From Desulfopila aestuarii DSM 18488 (lineage in GTDB: Bacteria; Desulfobacterota; Desulfobulbia; Desulfobulbales; Desulfocapsaceae): a stretch of DNA of 64,000 nt. The stretch is taken from positions 62,001-126,000 of the forward strand of contig NZ_FRFE01000010.1 of NCBI RefSeq assembly GCF_900143695.1, given 5' to 3'. Below are positions 46,001 through 56,171 of the stretch, piece by piece. The position numbers and the translations under genes were made by a program. The notes below the pieces were generated by a model. The model searched no databases, had not been told where the DNA came from, and worked only from the letters and a program-made list of their open reading frames with translations. How positions within the stretch are numbered: position 1 is the first letter of the stretch; each line of letters opens with the position of its first letter.

Positions 46001-47323
46001 ATGCAGAATCTGCAGAAAAAATATGGTATCTGGACTGCGATTGCGATGGTGATCGGTATCGTTATTGGCTCTGGGGTGTTTTTTAAGGCCGATGATGTTC
46101 TGAAAGCCTCCGGTGGCAGCCTGCCGACAGCGTTACTGGCGTGGTTGATCGGCGGCACGATCATGGTGGTGACCGCCTATGTTTTCGCCAAGATCGCCAG
46201 CCGGATTGAGAAGGTCAACGGCCTGGTTGATTATTTTGAAGAAGCCTATGGTCAGCGCGCTGGCTATCTTGTCGCCTGGTTTATGACCATTATCTACTAT
46301 CCGACGCTGGTGGCGGTTCTGGCCTGGGTTTCCGCCAACTATTCAATTAATCTTATTGGGGCAAAAGAAGGGGTATGGTCGCTGGCGTGTGTCTATATGA
46401 TTTTCTTCTTCCTCTTGAACATCTATTCGCCGGTGCTGGCAGGCATGTGGCAGGTTTCCGCTACGGTTATAAAGCTCATTCCCCTGGCACTTGTGGCCGT
46501 GGTGGGGATTATTACCGGTCTCACCAGTGGGCAGACCCTTTCCAGTTTTGCCAATGCGGCTCAGACCGTGTCGAGCGGTGGCGGCCTTGCTGTGGCTACA
46601 CTGGCAACCGCGTTTGCGTATGAAGGCTGGATTGTCGCTACCTCAATTAATGCCGAACTCAAAGATGCCAAGCGTACCTTGCCCAAGGCACTCTTTTTCG
46701 GTTCAACAGCGGTGGTGATCATCTATATGCTGTATTATCTCGGAATTTCCGGGGTGCTCTCCAATGATCAGGTTATTGCTGCAGGTGATAATGCCCCGGT
46801 ACAGGTCATTTCTCTTATTTTCGGGCGTATGGGGGGGACGTTACTCTCTGTCTTTGTCATCATTTCCTGTCTTGGAACCTTGAACGGCCTTATTATGGGA
46901 GCATCCCGCGGCATGTTTTCCATCGCTTCGCGCGGTCTCGGACCCCAGGCCAGGTTTTTTGCAGTTGTGGATTCCGCCACCAACAGCACCCGCAATTCTG
47001 CACTGTTAGGGTTCGTACTCTCCTGTTTTTGGCTGGTGGTCTGGTATGGTAACTTTGCCGGATGGTTTGGGCAGTTCATGGATATTTCCGAATTACCTAT
47101 CGCTTTTCTTTACGTGATTTACATCTCCCTCTATATTTGGGTGATGAAGCGTTTTACAGGCCTGGGACCCTTTGATCGGTTCGTGGCACCGGTTTTGGCC
47201 GGAATGGGTTCGCTCTATATCATCTGGGGTGCGGTGCAGAAAGATATGTTTATCCACTTTTTTCTGCTGACGGTGACGGTTATCATTGCAGGTTTGCCCT
47301 TTATCAAAAGACGCGATCACTGA
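46001..47323 (+). CDS. APC-superfamily amino acid permease
   Basis: A 440-residue inner-membrane amino acid transporter with about 12 membrane segments. The start (YGIWTAIAMVIGIVIGSGVFFKADDVLKASGG) is the APC consensus, and AFAYEGWIVATSINAELKDAKRTLPKAL the conserved loop of LAT-like antiporters. GCGAGG precedes the ATG. The following gene is a homocysteine methyltransferase, as in the E. coli mmuP-mmuM pair, so S-methylmethionine or a related sulfur amino acid is a possible substrate. That is inference from context; serine/threonine exchange is also known in the family. Confidence 0.87.
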   Translation: MQNLQKKYGIWTAIAMVIGIVIGSGVFFKADDVLKASGGSLPTALLAWLIGGTIMVVTAYVFAKIASRIEKVNGLVDYFEEAYGQRAGYLVAWFMTIIYYPTLVAVLAWVSANYSINLIGAKEGVWSLACVYMIFFFLLNIYSPVLAGMWQVSATVIKLIPLALVAVVGIITGLTSGQTLSSFANAAQTVSSGGGLAVATLATAFAYEGWIVATSINAELKDAKRTLPKALFFGSTAVVIIYMLYYLGISGVLSNDQVIAAGDNAPVQVISLIFGRMGGTLLSVFVIISCLGTLNGLIMGASRGMFSIASRGLGPQARFFAVVDSATNSTRNSALLGFVLSCFWLVVWYGNFAGWFGQFMDISELPIAFLYVIYISLYIWVMKRFTGLGPFDRFVAPVLAGMGSLYIIWGAVQKDMFIHFFLLTVTVIIAGLPFIKRRDH

Positions 47324-47377
47324 GAACATAAGTTGTCATAACGATTACCTATGATTTTTGATAAGCGGGGAGATACT

Positions 47378-48304
47378 ATGGATTTTGTAACGACATTACA
47401 GGCAAGTCCGCTGATGCTCACCGAAGCTGCTATTTCTGAGCGGCTCAGGCGGCGAGATGATGTGACGCTGCATCCAATGCTCTTCAATACGCCGCTTATC
47501 TATGACGAACATGGTCGGCAATGTCTTGCTGAGATCTATGGACAATACCGGGAGATTGCCCGTGAAGCCGGTCTGCCGTTGCTGCTTTGTGCCCCGACCT
47601 GGCGGGTTGACCGGGAGCGGACCGCTGCTGCAGGATTTGATGCGTCGCTAAACCGTGATGCGGTCAGTTTTATGCTCGAGTTACGCGACAGGTGGCAGGA
47701 TCGCCAATCTCCCGTGTTTGTTGGTGGCCTGATCGGCCCGAAAAACGACTGCTATATGCCAGCCTTGGCACTTTCTGCTGACGAGGCGGAAATGTACCAT
47801 GGCTGGCAGATCCGTGAACTGGCCGCGGCAGGTGTGGATGTGGTGGTCGGTCAGACCTTTCCGGCGGTTTCTGAGGCGCTGGGTGTCGCCAGGGCCTCGG
47901 CGAAGGCGGGTGTTGCCCACCTTATCAGCTTTGTGATCAACCGTCATGGCAAAGTGCTCGACGGTACAGTCCTGGCCGAGGCGATAGCGAGGATAGACCG
48001 CGAAACAGCAGGTGGCCCTGCTGGGTATATGGTGAACTGCGTTCACCCTTCCTTTCTTCTGCCTTCACAGCAGCCTTCAAATCTTTTTACCAGACTGGTG
48101 GGGATTCAGGCCAACAGTTCTTCCCTGGACCATGACCAGCTGGATGGTGCCGTTGAGCTCAAGCAAGATGACATGCGGGACTGGGGAGAGCAGATGCTCG
48201 CCTTAAACCGTGAGTATGGGATGAAGATCCTTGGCGGCTGCTGTGGAACTGACGACGCCTATCTTCGCTATATAGCCCTGGGTGGGGAGAACGCGTCACT
48301 GTAG
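47378..48304 (+). CDS. Homocysteine S-methyltransferase-family protein (MmuM-like)
   Basis: Zinc-dependent methyltransferase of 308 residues making methionine from homocysteine. The zinc ligands are in MVNCVHPS and LGGCCGTDD, the pattern of the S-methylmethionine-dependent and BHMT-type enzymes. The substrate-binding N-terminal segment [14 protein letters not shown] differs from the usual DGAM/GGxGT start of MmuM, so the methyl donor may differ. ATG at 47378 has GGGGAGA upstream. Its last 37 bp overlap antisense with the convergent hybrid kinase gene. Confidence 0.83.
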   Translation: MDFVTTLQASPLMLTEAAISERLRRRDDVTLHPMLFNTPLIYDEHGRQCLAEIYGQYREIAREAGLPLLLCAPTWRVDRERTAAAGFDASLNRDAVSFMLELRDRWQDRQSPVFVGGLIGPKNDCYMPALALSADEAEMYHGWQIRELAAAGVDVVVGQTFPAVSEALGVARASAKAGVAHLISFVINRHGKVLDGTVLAEAIARIDRETAGGPAGYMVNCVHPSFLLPSQQPSNLFTRLVGIQANSSSLDHDQLDGAVELKQDDMRDWGEQMLALNREYGMKILGGCCGTDDAYLRYIALGGENASL

Positions 48305-50589
48305 CTTTGTTGTTTTTCTGCCATCCTAAACATGTTGTGTGGTTTTTGGAGGGTATTGGTGCGCAGGATCGATTCGATCTCTGCATGCAACTGTGCAGGT
48401 CGGATAGGTTTTGAAATATATCCATCCATTCCCGCCTCAAAACACTTTTCTTTGTCGCCTTTTACCGCATAGGCGGTCATGGCGATAATGGGTAAGTGTA
48501 ATCCCGTTGCCTCTTCTTCTCTTCTGATGGCCCGTGAAGTTGCAAAACCGTCCAGTCCAGGCATCTGAATATCCATTAATATCAGGTCAAAACAGCCCCT
48601 GTGTTTATGGAGATGTTCCAACACCTGCAGCCCATTTTCCGCCGTAGTCACCTGCCAGCCGGCCCTTTGCAAAAGGGTGACGGCAAGTGTTCGGTTGATA
48701 TATTCATCCTCAGCCAGCAGTACATGCAGGCCGGTGGCAATGGCGGGTTGTTTTCTGGTAACGAAGCGTGGGAGGCCAATGGAAAAATCGGTTGAGGCTG
48801 ACAGGCCGAATTCTGCGGTAAAATGGAAGGTTGTTCCCTGGTCGGGGATGCTCTCCAGCCAGATGCGACCACCCATTTTCTCCACAAGTTCGGCGGCAAT
48901 CATCAGTCCTAACCCTGTCCCCCTCTGAGCTGCATCGGCGGTGGTGCCAAGCTGCATGAAGGGTTGAAAGGTGAGATGAATTTTCTCTGGAGCAATACCC
49001 ACCCCGGTATCGCGTACTTTGAAGTGGAGCATAACCTTGTTCTTTTTATCGACCGGGTTTCCAGTTGAGTGGACACTGACAGAGACACCGCCAGAATCTG
49101 AAAACTTGATGCCGTTGCTGACCAGGTTGGTGATAATCTGGCAGAGTCTGGTGGAGTCGCCGACCACCTTTTCGGGGACATCGTCGTCAAAGCTGGTGTG
49201 CAGGGTGAGATTTTTTTCAGAGGCGCTTACTGCCAGCATCTGCATGGTGTCGCCTATATGCTGGCGGAGAGAAAATGGTGTTTCCGCCAGGTCAAGTTTG
49301 CCCGCCTCGATCTTGGAAAAATCGAGAATATCGTTAATCAGGCCAAGCAGCCGATCGGCCGAGGTACGGACCATTTCCAGGTAGGTTCTGGCTTCTTCCG
49401 GCAGCTGCATATCTAAAGAGAGGTCGGTCATGCCGATGATGCCGTTCATGGGGGTGCGGATCTCATGGCTCATCGTGGCAAGAAAGATACTCTTATTTTT
49501 TTCCGCCAGCTCGGCTCGTTCCTTAGCGCGGCGCAGCTCGTCTATTCCCCGTCTCCTACAGAGGGCGTCGCCCACGTGACGTGCCACAAAGGACATCAGC
49601 TGCATGTCATTTTCGGTATAAATCGTGTTTTTATAACTCTTAACAATTACCACCCCTGAAAGGCTTGAAAGATAAAACGGTGCGCCCACTAGAGAATGGG
49701 GCCTGGTTCCAGGGTAATGGAGTCGTTGGGTGAGAAACACTTCGTCTCTGTTTTCTGGGGTGAGCAGAAATGGCCTTCGGCTTTCGACCATGTAGCCCAT
49801 GAGGGTCTGTCGTTCATCATCGGCGCTGCTGGTCTCCTGTCCCTGCAACCGGTAATCGTATTGATCGGAGTAATAGGGGAATCGATATATTGTGGAGTTT
49901 TCCCCTTTTTCTACTAACACGATGCTGAAGTTGCGGGCGTGGATCAGGCTTGCTACCGTTTTGTGCATTGCCTGATATAAGCTGTCAGGTGATTGGGCGG
50001 TATGCGATTGTTCGCTGATCTCGTGAAGAGCCTGGCGAACCTGCTCAGAAAGCTCAAGGGCTCGCATGGAATGCTTCAGCTGATGAATGGTATCCATGCT
50101 CCGCAGGCGGGAGCCAATAATGGAGGTGATGGTGGCAAGGCCTGAGAGATAATTTTGGGAGAAGCGATATGGATTCCTTGATCCGATATAAATAGCGCCG
50201 ACGAGAATCTGCCGGTCGCGTAGGGGGACGAGTAGGTGGGTGCTGTTCTCGGTCCGATGGAGTTCGTTCGGAGTTGGGTTTTCATGTGAAAATATGACAG
50301 CTTGGTCGGTGTCGATATTGTCTGGTAGAAATGAGGCGACCAGTCTGGCCGGTACTCCTGGTCGGTGAATGATAGGTGTATCACCAGGAGGGAAAAGACC
50401 TCCACCTTTCTCATCCTGCAGGTAGAGTTCAATGAAAAACGGGCCAAGCTGCGGGAAAATCCGGTGGTGCAGAAAAGCATGAAGGGTAATCGGGTCATCG
50501 GTAAAGCGCTGTCCGATGGTTAATTCACGGGAAAGTTCAAGAAATGTGGACAGGGCAATTGGTTCCGCCATGGTTGTACAATCGTGCAT
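48268..50589 (-). CDS. GAF-domain hybrid histidine kinase (GAF-GAF-HisKA-HATPase-REC)
   Basis: A 773-residue cytosolic kinase. Residues 1-165 and about 185-345 look like two GAF sensor domains ([48 protein letters not shown]). Then comes a short coiled coil, H-box [21 protein letters not shown]-box [10 protein letters not shown]1 [12 protein letters not shown]2 [13 protein letters not shown], and a C-terminal receiver with acceptor Asp in [13 protein letters not shown] and SKPIRPAQL. No Hpt domain, so a separate Hpt protein would be needed for relay. GGAG lies 11 bases upstream of the start. Input is unknown. Confidence 0.92.
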   Translation of the reverse strand: MHDCTTMAEPIALSTFLELSRELTIGQRFTDDPITLHAFLHHRIFPQLGPFFIELYLQDEKGGGLFPPGDTPIIHRPGVPARLVASFLPDNIDTDQAVIFSHENPTPNELHRTENSTHLLVPLRDRQILVGAIYIGSRNPYRFSQNYLSGLATITSIIGSRLRSMDTIHQLKHSMRALELSEQVRQALHEISEQSHTAQSPDSLYQAMHKTVASLIHARNFSIVLVEKGENSTIYRFPYYSDQYDYRLQGQETSSADDERQTLMGYMVESRRPFLLTPENRDEVFLTQRLHYPGTRPHSLVGAPFYLSSLSGVVIVKSYKNTIYTENDMQLMSFVARHVGDALCRRRGIDELRRAKERAELAEKNKSIFLATMSHEIRTPMNGIIGMTDLSLDMQLPEEARTYLEMVRTSADRLLGLINDILDFSKIEAGKLDLAETPFSLRQHIGDTMQMLAVSASEKNLTLHTSFDDDVPEKVVGDSTRLCQIITNLVSNGIKFSDSGGVSVSVHSTGNPVDKKNKVMLHFKVRDTGVGIAPEKIHLTFQPFMQLGTTADAAQRGTGLGLMIAAELVEKMGGRIWLESIPDQGTTFHFTAEFGLSASTDFSIGLPRFVTRKQPAIATGLHVLLAEDEYINRTLAVTLLQRAGWQVTTAENGLQVLEHLHKHRGCFDLILMDIQMPGLDGFATSRAIRREEEATGLHLPIIAMTAYAVKGDKEKCFEAGMDGYISKPIRPAQLHAEIESILRTNTLQKPHNMFRMAEKQQSYSDAFSPPRAI

Positions 50590-50863
50590 AGGAACACCAG
50601 CTCCAATGGATTGGTCAAATGGAAAACACGGCTCTGCATGGACTGAAGTGAATACAAAAAACAGACGTTAACACCAAGGGCAATCATAGCAGAAAAGAGG
50701 GGAGGGGTGAAGGGGCAACAAGAAAGAATAATGGAAAAATAAGACTATGCCATAATGCTAAGGGGTTATGTGTACAACCCGCATGATCTGTGGTACGGTT
50801 CAGTAACAATGTTGTGCAGGGAGCTTTAGGTGCGCTACAAATCCCACCGCAATGAGGGTGACT

Positions 50864-51904
50864 ATGCAGATGATGAAAGCCTTGGTGAAGGCAAAAAGAG
50901 AGCCGGGACTGTGGCTGCAGGACGTCCCTGTTCCGGTTCCTGGCAAGAGCGAAGTTGTAATCAAAATCCTGCGGACGGCCATCTGCGGGACCGATGTACA
51001 CATTTACAATTGGGATTCCTGGGCCCAGAAGACCATTCCGGTACCTATGCATGTCGGGCATGAGTTTGTCGGCCGGGTGGCAGTGATTGGGGAAAACGTC
51101 ACCGATTATAAAGTCGGTGATCTTGTTTCCGGTGAGGGGCATCTGGTCTGCGGCCACTGTCGAAACTGCCTGGCCGGCAGACGGCACCTCTGCCCGAATA
51201 CAAGCGGCGTTGGAGTGAATCGGGCCGGGGCTTTTGCCGAATATCTTGCCATTCCTCAGGTTAATGTCTGGTATTGCGATCCCAATATTCCCCTTGATAT
51301 CCTGACCTGTTTCGATCCGCTGGGTAATGCGGTCCATACCGCACTTTCCTTTGATCTGCTGGGCGAAGACGTACTGATAACCGGGGCGGGGCCCATCGGC
51401 TGCATGGCCGCGGCTGTTGCGCGGCATGCGGGCGCACGCCATGTTGTGGTGACCGACATCAATCCCTACCGCCTCGATCTTGCCAGGATTGCTGGCGCGA
51501 CCCGGGTAGTGAACGTAGCAAACGAGAACCTGCCTCAAGTTCAGCAGGAGCTCGGAATGAAGGAAGGGTTTGATGTTGCCATGGAGATGTCCGGAAGCCC
51601 GGCGGCTTTAAACGCCCTTCTTGAAAATATGTGCCATGGCGGTAAGATTGCCATGCTGGGGATCGTGCCGGACAACACGGCCATCGACTGGAGCAAGGTG
51701 ATTTTTAACGGGTTGACCATCAAGGGAATCTATGGCCGGGAGATGTTTGAAACCTGGTATAAGATGACCACCATGATCCAGAGCGGGCTCGATATCTCCC
51801 GGCTCATTACCCACCGTTTTCACTATACCGATTATGAAGAGGCCTTTTCAGTGATGCGCACGGGGCATTCGGGCAAGGTGGTTCTCAACTGGGAGGAGAA
51901 ATAA
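50864..51904 (+). CDS. tdh: L-threonine 3-dehydrogenase
   Basis: Oxidises threonine to 2-amino-3-ketobutyrate with NAD+. The 346-residue zinc enzyme matches E. coli Tdh closely: [40 protein letters not shown], structural zinc [15 protein letters not shown] and NAD motif [15 protein letters not shown]. The ATG at 50864 follows GAGGGTG; ATG at 50873 gives the MKAL start of the E. coli protein. Kbl follows 2 bp after its stop, forming the threonine-to-glycine pathway. Confidence 0.95.
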   Translation: MQMMKALVKAKREPGLWLQDVPVPVPGKSEVVIKILRTAICGTDVHIYNWDSWAQKTIPVPMHVGHEFVGRVAVIGENVTDYKVGDLVSGEGHLVCGHCRNCLAGRRHLCPNTSGVGVNRAGAFAEYLAIPQVNVWYCDPNIPLDILTCFDPLGNAVHTALSFDLLGEDVLITGAGPIGCMAAAVARHAGARHVVVTDINPYRLDLARIAGATRVVNVANENLPQVQQELGMKEGFDVAMEMSGSPAALNALLENMCHGGKIAMLGIVPDNTAIDWSKVIFNGLTIKGIYGREMFETWYKMTTMIQSGLDISRLITHRFHYTDYEEAFSVMRTGHSGKVVLNWEEK

Positions 51905-51906
51905 CC

Positions 51907-53130
51907 ATGACAACCCCAAAACTTGATCAGGCACTGGCAGGAGAAATTGAGGCGCTTGCCGGGGAAGGGCGGGCCAAACCACCGGAGCGGGTGATTACCG
52001 GGTATCTGCCGCCTGCCGGTACGCGGGGACCTCGTTACACCATCCTTGGACAGGATCGTGAATTTATCCGTCTTAACTCCAACTCCTATCTGTCGCTCTC
52101 CCAGCATCCTGCCCTCATTGCGGCCGCCGATGCCGCCACCCACGCCTGTGGGGTCGGGCCGGGTGCGGTGCGCTTTATTGACGGCACCTTCAGTTATCAC
52201 CGGGATCTTGAAGAGCGGGTTGCCCGCTTTACTGGCAAACCGGCTGCCAAAATATTCAATTCCGCTTACACCTCTAACTGCGGGCTGGCACTTGCCATCG
52301 GCTCCGCCAAGACCCATTGGATTGGCGATCAGCTCAATCACAACTCCATCATCCGGGCCATGCGAATTGCCGGTGTGCCCAGTGGCCATAAAGGGATTTA
52401 TCGCCATAACGATATGGATGATCTTCGCCGATGTCTCGACGAGGTCGAAGACACCATTGAGCGAGTGGTGGTCATCTTCGATGGCATCTTCAGTATGCGC
52501 GGTGACTATGCTCCCATTGACCGGATCGAAGCAGTCTGCTCGGAGTACCGTGACAGATTTCAGGATGGTGTAATCACCGTAGTCGACGATTCCCATGGTA
52601 TCGGCGCCTATGGCGCTACTGGCCGAGGCACTTCCGAATATAGTGGAGCTACGCCGGATATTATTGTCGGCACCTTCGGTAAAGCCTTCGGAGTCAACGG
52701 CGGTTTTATCGCGGCCAGCGAAATGGTGGTTGAAGCGGTGCGCCAGAAGGCGGATACCTATATCTACACCAATCCACTGAGTGTTGCCGACTGTGCAGCG
52801 GCATGTGCGGCGATCGATATTTGCGACAGTGATGAGGGCTTGCAACTACTCGCCGCATTACGAGAACGTACAGGGAGATTCCGGGAAGGCTTGACCCGGC
52901 TGGGACTCGAATCGATTCCCGGCCCCCATCCGGTAGTGCCGTTGATGGTTCGAGACACCGCCAGGACGCGCGCCATGGTTCAGGGACTTTTCGATAAAGG
53001 TGTGATGGTGGTGGGTCTCACTTTTCCGGTGGTGCCGAAAGGTGACGAGTCGATCCGTATTCAGATCAACGCTGCTCATACAGAGGCAGACATCGATTAT
53101 GTATTGGAAATCCTCGCCAGATTACAGTAG
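51907..53130 (+). CDS. kbl: 2-amino-3-ketobutyrate CoA ligase (glycine C-acetyltransferase)
   Basis: PLP enzyme that cleaves 2-amino-3-ketobutyrate with CoA to glycine and acetyl-CoA. The 407-residue protein has SNSYLSLSQHPALI, the PLP-stacking His region DQLNHNSIIRAM, VVDDSHGIGAYGATGRG and the Schiff-base Lys in GTFGKAFGVNGGF. AGGAG precedes the start. Other members of the alpha-oxoamine synthase family (for example 8-amino-7-oxononanoate synthase) are similar, but adjacency to tdh decides the call. Confidence 0.94.
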   Translation: MTTPKLDQALAGEIEALAGEGRAKPPERVITGYLPPAGTRGPRYTILGQDREFIRLNSNSYLSLSQHPALIAAADAATHACGVGPGAVRFIDGTFSYHRDLEERVARFTGKPAAKIFNSAYTSNCGLALAIGSAKTHWIGDQLNHNSIIRAMRIAGVPSGHKGIYRHNDMDDLRRCLDEVEDTIERVVVIFDGIFSMRGDYAPIDRIEAVCSEYRDRFQDGVITVVDDSHGIGAYGATGRGTSEYSGATPDIIVGTFGKAFGVNGGFIAASEMVVEAVRQKADTYIYTNPLSVADCAAACAAIDICDSDEGLQLLAALRERTGRFREGLTRLGLESIPGPHPVVPLMVRDTARTRAMVQGLFDKGVMVVGLTFPVVPKGDESIRIQINAAHTEADIDYVLEILARLQ

Positions 53131-53397
53131 CTGGTTGTGAAGTGCGGATTTGTATCCAAAATTAAAAAATAATGGATTGCCGGGAAAAGTAAGATAATTG
53201 TCAGAGTCTTCTGTCTTTATAGGGGTTCAAGCAGAAGGTCGTATGGCGATGGCGCGGAGTATTATACCCCGCACCCGGGAATTTCAGCCATGGTTTAAAC
53301 ATATCTGGTTGCAAACTTGGCCGTACTTTTGGTATGGTGCCATGAGCTACTGAATCTGTAACAAATATGTCGCCGTCAAAGTCAATTGGAGGGCTCA

Positions 53398-53910
53398 ATG
53401 GATGATGTTCAGGCGCTGATGGAAAAAATCAGGAAAAACATTCTGGCCGAGGCCGAGCAAAAGCTCGCCGATGAAGCCTTTCAGCATCTGCGCAACTGTC
53501 TGCATAAGGGGCGAATGAAAGATGCAGATGGTCAGGCATGTGTTGCCGGCGAGAATGCAAACTGCATGGAAATGTACCTGAAATTCTGCGATAACCGTGT
53601 TGACAAAGCGAAGTACGTTTCTGATGGCGATGGGATAAGCTGTTTGTGCGGCTCTTGTACCGCAGATATGGCCATCGGTAAGACCACCGCCGAGTTGCTG
53701 CGAATCAAGCCGTCGGATGTGCTCAAAAGAGTGCAGCGTAGCGGTGAGGGGGTTGAAAAGCAAGCATTGCTGGCTGTAGAGGCCCTGCACAAGGCTGTGG
53801 AAAACTACTGGATTGCCAAGCATGGCAATGGTGCTCTGCATAAGCTGAATCGTAAACCTCGCTTTGTCGCAGTAGGTCGGGGGACATCGTATATGCAGTA
53901 CTCCCACTGA
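53398..53910 (+). CDS. IscU/NifU-N-like FeS scaffold-type protein
   Basis: A 170-residue protein of the iron-sulfur scaffold fold, by motif. It shows AGENANCMEMYLKFCDNRVDKAKYVSDGD, then CLCGSCTADMAIGKTTAELLRIKPSDVL, matching the IscU order of first Cys, GCGS-like second Cys, and GKT/S helix. The third scaffold Cys of IscU is not obvious; an extra Cys sits in the first motif. No signal peptide. GGAGGG lies 5 bases upstream of ATG 53398. It is followed by a perfect-palindrome terminator. Function as a scaffold or carrier is inferred. Confidence 0.6.
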   Translation: MDDVQALMEKIRKNILAEAEQKLADEAFQHLRNCLHKGRMKDADGQACVAGENANCMEMYLKFCDNRVDKAKYVSDGDGISCLCGSCTADMAIGKTTAELLRIKPSDVLKRVQRSGEGVEKQALLAVEALHKAVENYWIAKHGNGALHKLNRKPRFVAVGRGTSYMQYSH

Positions 53911-53928
53911 TCATTTACCGCATTTGTC

Positions 53929-53970
53929 AACGGCCGGTTTTCCGCATGCGGAAAACCGGCCGTTTTTTTT
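53929..53970 (+). terminator. Strong Rho-independent terminator (36-bp perfect palindrome)
   Basis: Arms 53929-53946 and 53947-53964 are perfectly complementary over 18 bp, followed by eight T. It separates the IscU-like gene from the decarboxylase gene. Confidence 0.95.
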
Positions 53971-53982
53971 GAGGGGATAAGG

Positions 53983-55389
53983 ATGGTATCCGAAACGGAT
54001 CTCTTCAGACGTCTGTTTGACGTACTGGAGCAGCATAGCAGAGAGCAGAACTGCGGAAATTTTTTACAATACCACTCCCCTGCTGAATTGACCGCATTGC
54101 TCGATCTTGATCGGGAGAACACTGAAGGTGACTGGGACCCCATATTCTCATGGATCAGCCAGTACCTCGAGTACGGAGTGAAAACTTCACATCCTTCCTT
54201 TGTCAATCGCATGTGGGCCGGGGCCAACCCGCCTTCGATTCTCGGGGATATCGTGGTGGCGGCAACCAATACCTCTGCCTGCACCTACGAATCAGCACCC
54301 GTTTCTACCCTTTTCGAAAAGTATATGATCGAGCAGATGCTTGAGCTGGTGGGTTTCAAAAATGGTGAAGGCCAGATGACCACCGGTTCGAGTAATGCCA
54401 ATATGATCGCCATGATGTGCGCCAGGAACCTGGCCTGTGAACAGGTCAAGCAACGGGGACTGTTCGCGCAGAGGGAATTGTTTGCCTTCGTCAATAATGA
54501 TGCCCACTACTCCATGGACAAGGCGGCCAATATTCTTGGTCTCGGCAGCGAACATCTGGTGAAGGTCGAGGTCAATGAGCGGGGAGAGATGGAGCCGGTG
54601 GCTTTGAAAGCTGCAATTGAGCAGGTGGTAGGCGCAGGTGGCGTGCCATTTTTCGTGGCGGCTACCGAGGGCACCACGGTGCGGGGGGCCTATGACCCCA
54701 TCACACCGCTTTTGGCTTTACGCAAAAAATACGGTTTTTGGCTTCATGCCGACGGAGCCTGGGGCGGAGCGGCGGTGATGAGTGACAGCCTAAAAGATGA
54801 GTTCATGGCCGGGCTCAGTGAGGTTGACTCATTTACCTGCGATTTTCATAAAATGCTCGGTTCTGCCCTCATGTGCAACGTACTGTTGATCAACCATTCC
54901 AACCGTACCCTGGGGGCAGTACTAGGTGGCGGAGATGGTAGTTATCTGTTTCGCGATACCGAGGACAGCGGGGTAAGGGATCTTGGCACTACTTCTTTGC
55001 AGTGCGGTCGCCGGGTCGATAGTCTCAAATGGTTTCTCGATTGGAAGTATTATGGGAAAACCGGTTTTGGCAAGCGAATCGAAAACTACCTTGAACTCTG
55101 TAAATATGCGGAGGAGTGTGTGCACAGTTATCCGGAACTGGAGCTGGTGACACCACGGGTGTCGTTTAACATTTGCTTTCGTTATAAGGTTAATGAGGAG
55201 ATAGCGAACAGTTTCAATCAGGAACTACGCACCCGTCTCTATCAACAGGGGCTGGCTTTGGTGGGAATTGCCTATATCGGAGAGCTGCTAGTGATGCGGT
55301 TGCTCATTACCAACACCAATGTTGGCCGACAAGAAATTGATCAATTTTTTCGACAACTGGTGGATTTGGGCCAGGAGATGGCGGCGTAA
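53983..55389 (+). CDS. PLP-dependent amino acid decarboxylase, group II (aspartate/glutamate/cysteine sulfinate type)
   Basis: A 468-residue type I fold PLP decarboxylase. Landmarks are TTGSSNANMIAMMCAR, the PLP-stacking His in NNDAHYSMDKAANILG, LHADGAWGGAAVMS with the cofactor Asp, and the Schiff-base Lys in CDFHKMLGSALMCNVLL. The sequence resembles PanP-type aspartate decarboxylases and cysteine-sulfinate decarboxylases; the exact amino acid is open. If it is aspartate, it could supply beta-alanine for CoA; if it is cysteine sulfinate, hypotaurine. GAGGGGATAAGG precedes the start. Confidence 0.85.
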   Translation: MVSETDLFRRLFDVLEQHSREQNCGNFLQYHSPAELTALLDLDRENTEGDWDPIFSWISQYLEYGVKTSHPSFVNRMWAGANPPSILGDIVVAATNTSACTYESAPVSTLFEKYMIEQMLELVGFKNGEGQMTTGSSNANMIAMMCARNLACEQVKQRGLFAQRELFAFVNNDAHYSMDKAANILGLGSEHLVKVEVNERGEMEPVALKAAIEQVVGAGGVPFFVAATEGTTVRGAYDPITPLLALRKKYGFWLHADGAWGGAAVMSDSLKDEFMAGLSEVDSFTCDFHKMLGSALMCNVLLINHSNRTLGAVLGGGDGSYLFRDTEDSGVRDLGTTSLQCGRRVDSLKWFLDWKYYGKTGFGKRIENYLELCKYAEECVHSYPELELVTPRVSFNICFRYKVNEEIANSFNQELRTRLYQQGLALVGIAYIGELLVMRLLITNTNVGRQEIDQFFRQLVDLGQEMAA

Positions 55390-55573
55390 AAGAGTAGCTC
55401 GTAAGAGATTTGCAATCGAGAAAAAGTCAGCTACAATGCGAATTAATGGAGTTCGCTACAATGGCTGTAGCTGGGCCGCACGAGAAAAGCACAGCAGGGT
55501 GAGAGCATGGAAATGTTTTTTTCCTGATTAATTGTCTTTTTTTATACGTTTGTTTTTCATTGCGAGGTCGCGC

Positions 55574-56125
55574 ATGGGGAGTTCATTTCAGGATCAGTTG
55601 TTGAAACTGGGCTTGGTTAATAAAAATCAGGTCGATAAGGCGAAGAAGTCAAAGCATTCCGAGCGAGCGCAGAAAGTCAGTAAGAAACAGCCGCCCAAAG
55701 TCGATGAGAACGCGTTGCTGGCCGAGCAGGCACTGGCCAAAAAGAGAGAGCGGGCACGACAACTCAATCTCGAACGCGAGGCAAAGCTGAAAAAACGCGA
55801 AGAAGCAGCGAAGGTCCGGCAGCTTATTGAGACCAACAGCCTGCCCAAAGATGAAAAAGGGGTGGCTTACCGGTTTGTCGACCAGAAGAAAGTCTACCGC
55901 CTCTTTATCGGCCAGGACCTGGTTGACCGGTTGAGTCGCGGAAGCGCCGGTATTGTCAGGTTAGGCGATCAGTATGAGGTGTGCCCGGCGGAGACGGTGA
56001 AAAAGATACGCGAGCTCGATGAAAAGGTGGTGGTTCTCTTCAATGAACCTGCCGGCGGTGGCGAGAGTGGCGACACTGAGGATCCGTATGCTGGCTATGA
56101 AGTTCCTGATGATCTGATGTGGTAA
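55574..56125 (+). CDS. DUF2058-family protein (YaiL-like)
   Basis: A 183-residue cytosolic, highly charged protein. The N-terminal part is basic (DQLLKLGLVNKNQVDKAKKSKHSERAQKVSKKQ) with a Lys/Arg/Glu-rich coiled coil, followed by VAYRFVDQKKVYRLFIGQDLVDRLSRGSAGIVRL, the family core, and an acidic tail ending PDDLMW. Proposed elsewhere as a nucleic-acid-related accessory protein; no biochemical function is established. ATG at 55574 follows GAGG; the frame is open from 55532. Confidence 0.85.
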   Translation: MGSSFQDQLLKLGLVNKNQVDKAKKSKHSERAQKVSKKQPPKVDENALLAEQALAKKRERARQLNLEREAKLKKREEAAKVRQLIETNSLPKDEKGVAYRFVDQKKVYRLFIGQDLVDRLSRGSAGIVRLGDQYEVCPAETVKKIRELDEKVVVLFNEPAGGGESGDTEDPYAGYEVPDDLMW

Positions 56126-56130
56126 CACTT

Positions 56131-56164
56131 CGGCCGGATACCTACTGTGATGGATATCCGGCCG
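56131..56164. terminator. Hairpin between convergent genes
   Basis: CGGCCGGATA and TATCCGGCCG form a perfect 10-bp stem with a 14-nt loop between the DUF2058 gene and the convergent exported-protein gene. No T tract on either side, so the terminator call is tentative. Confidence 0.4.
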
Positions 56165-56171
56165 ATAACTG

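Noticed and set aside
50684-51538. Open frame of 284 codons antisense to tdh
   Set aside because: Overlaps a clear tdh gene and runs into the intergenic region without a proper start.
51832-52845. Long open frame (337 codons) antisense to kbl
   Set aside because: It mirrors a well-supported gene, has no protein-family signature, and is expected from the codon bias of the sense gene.
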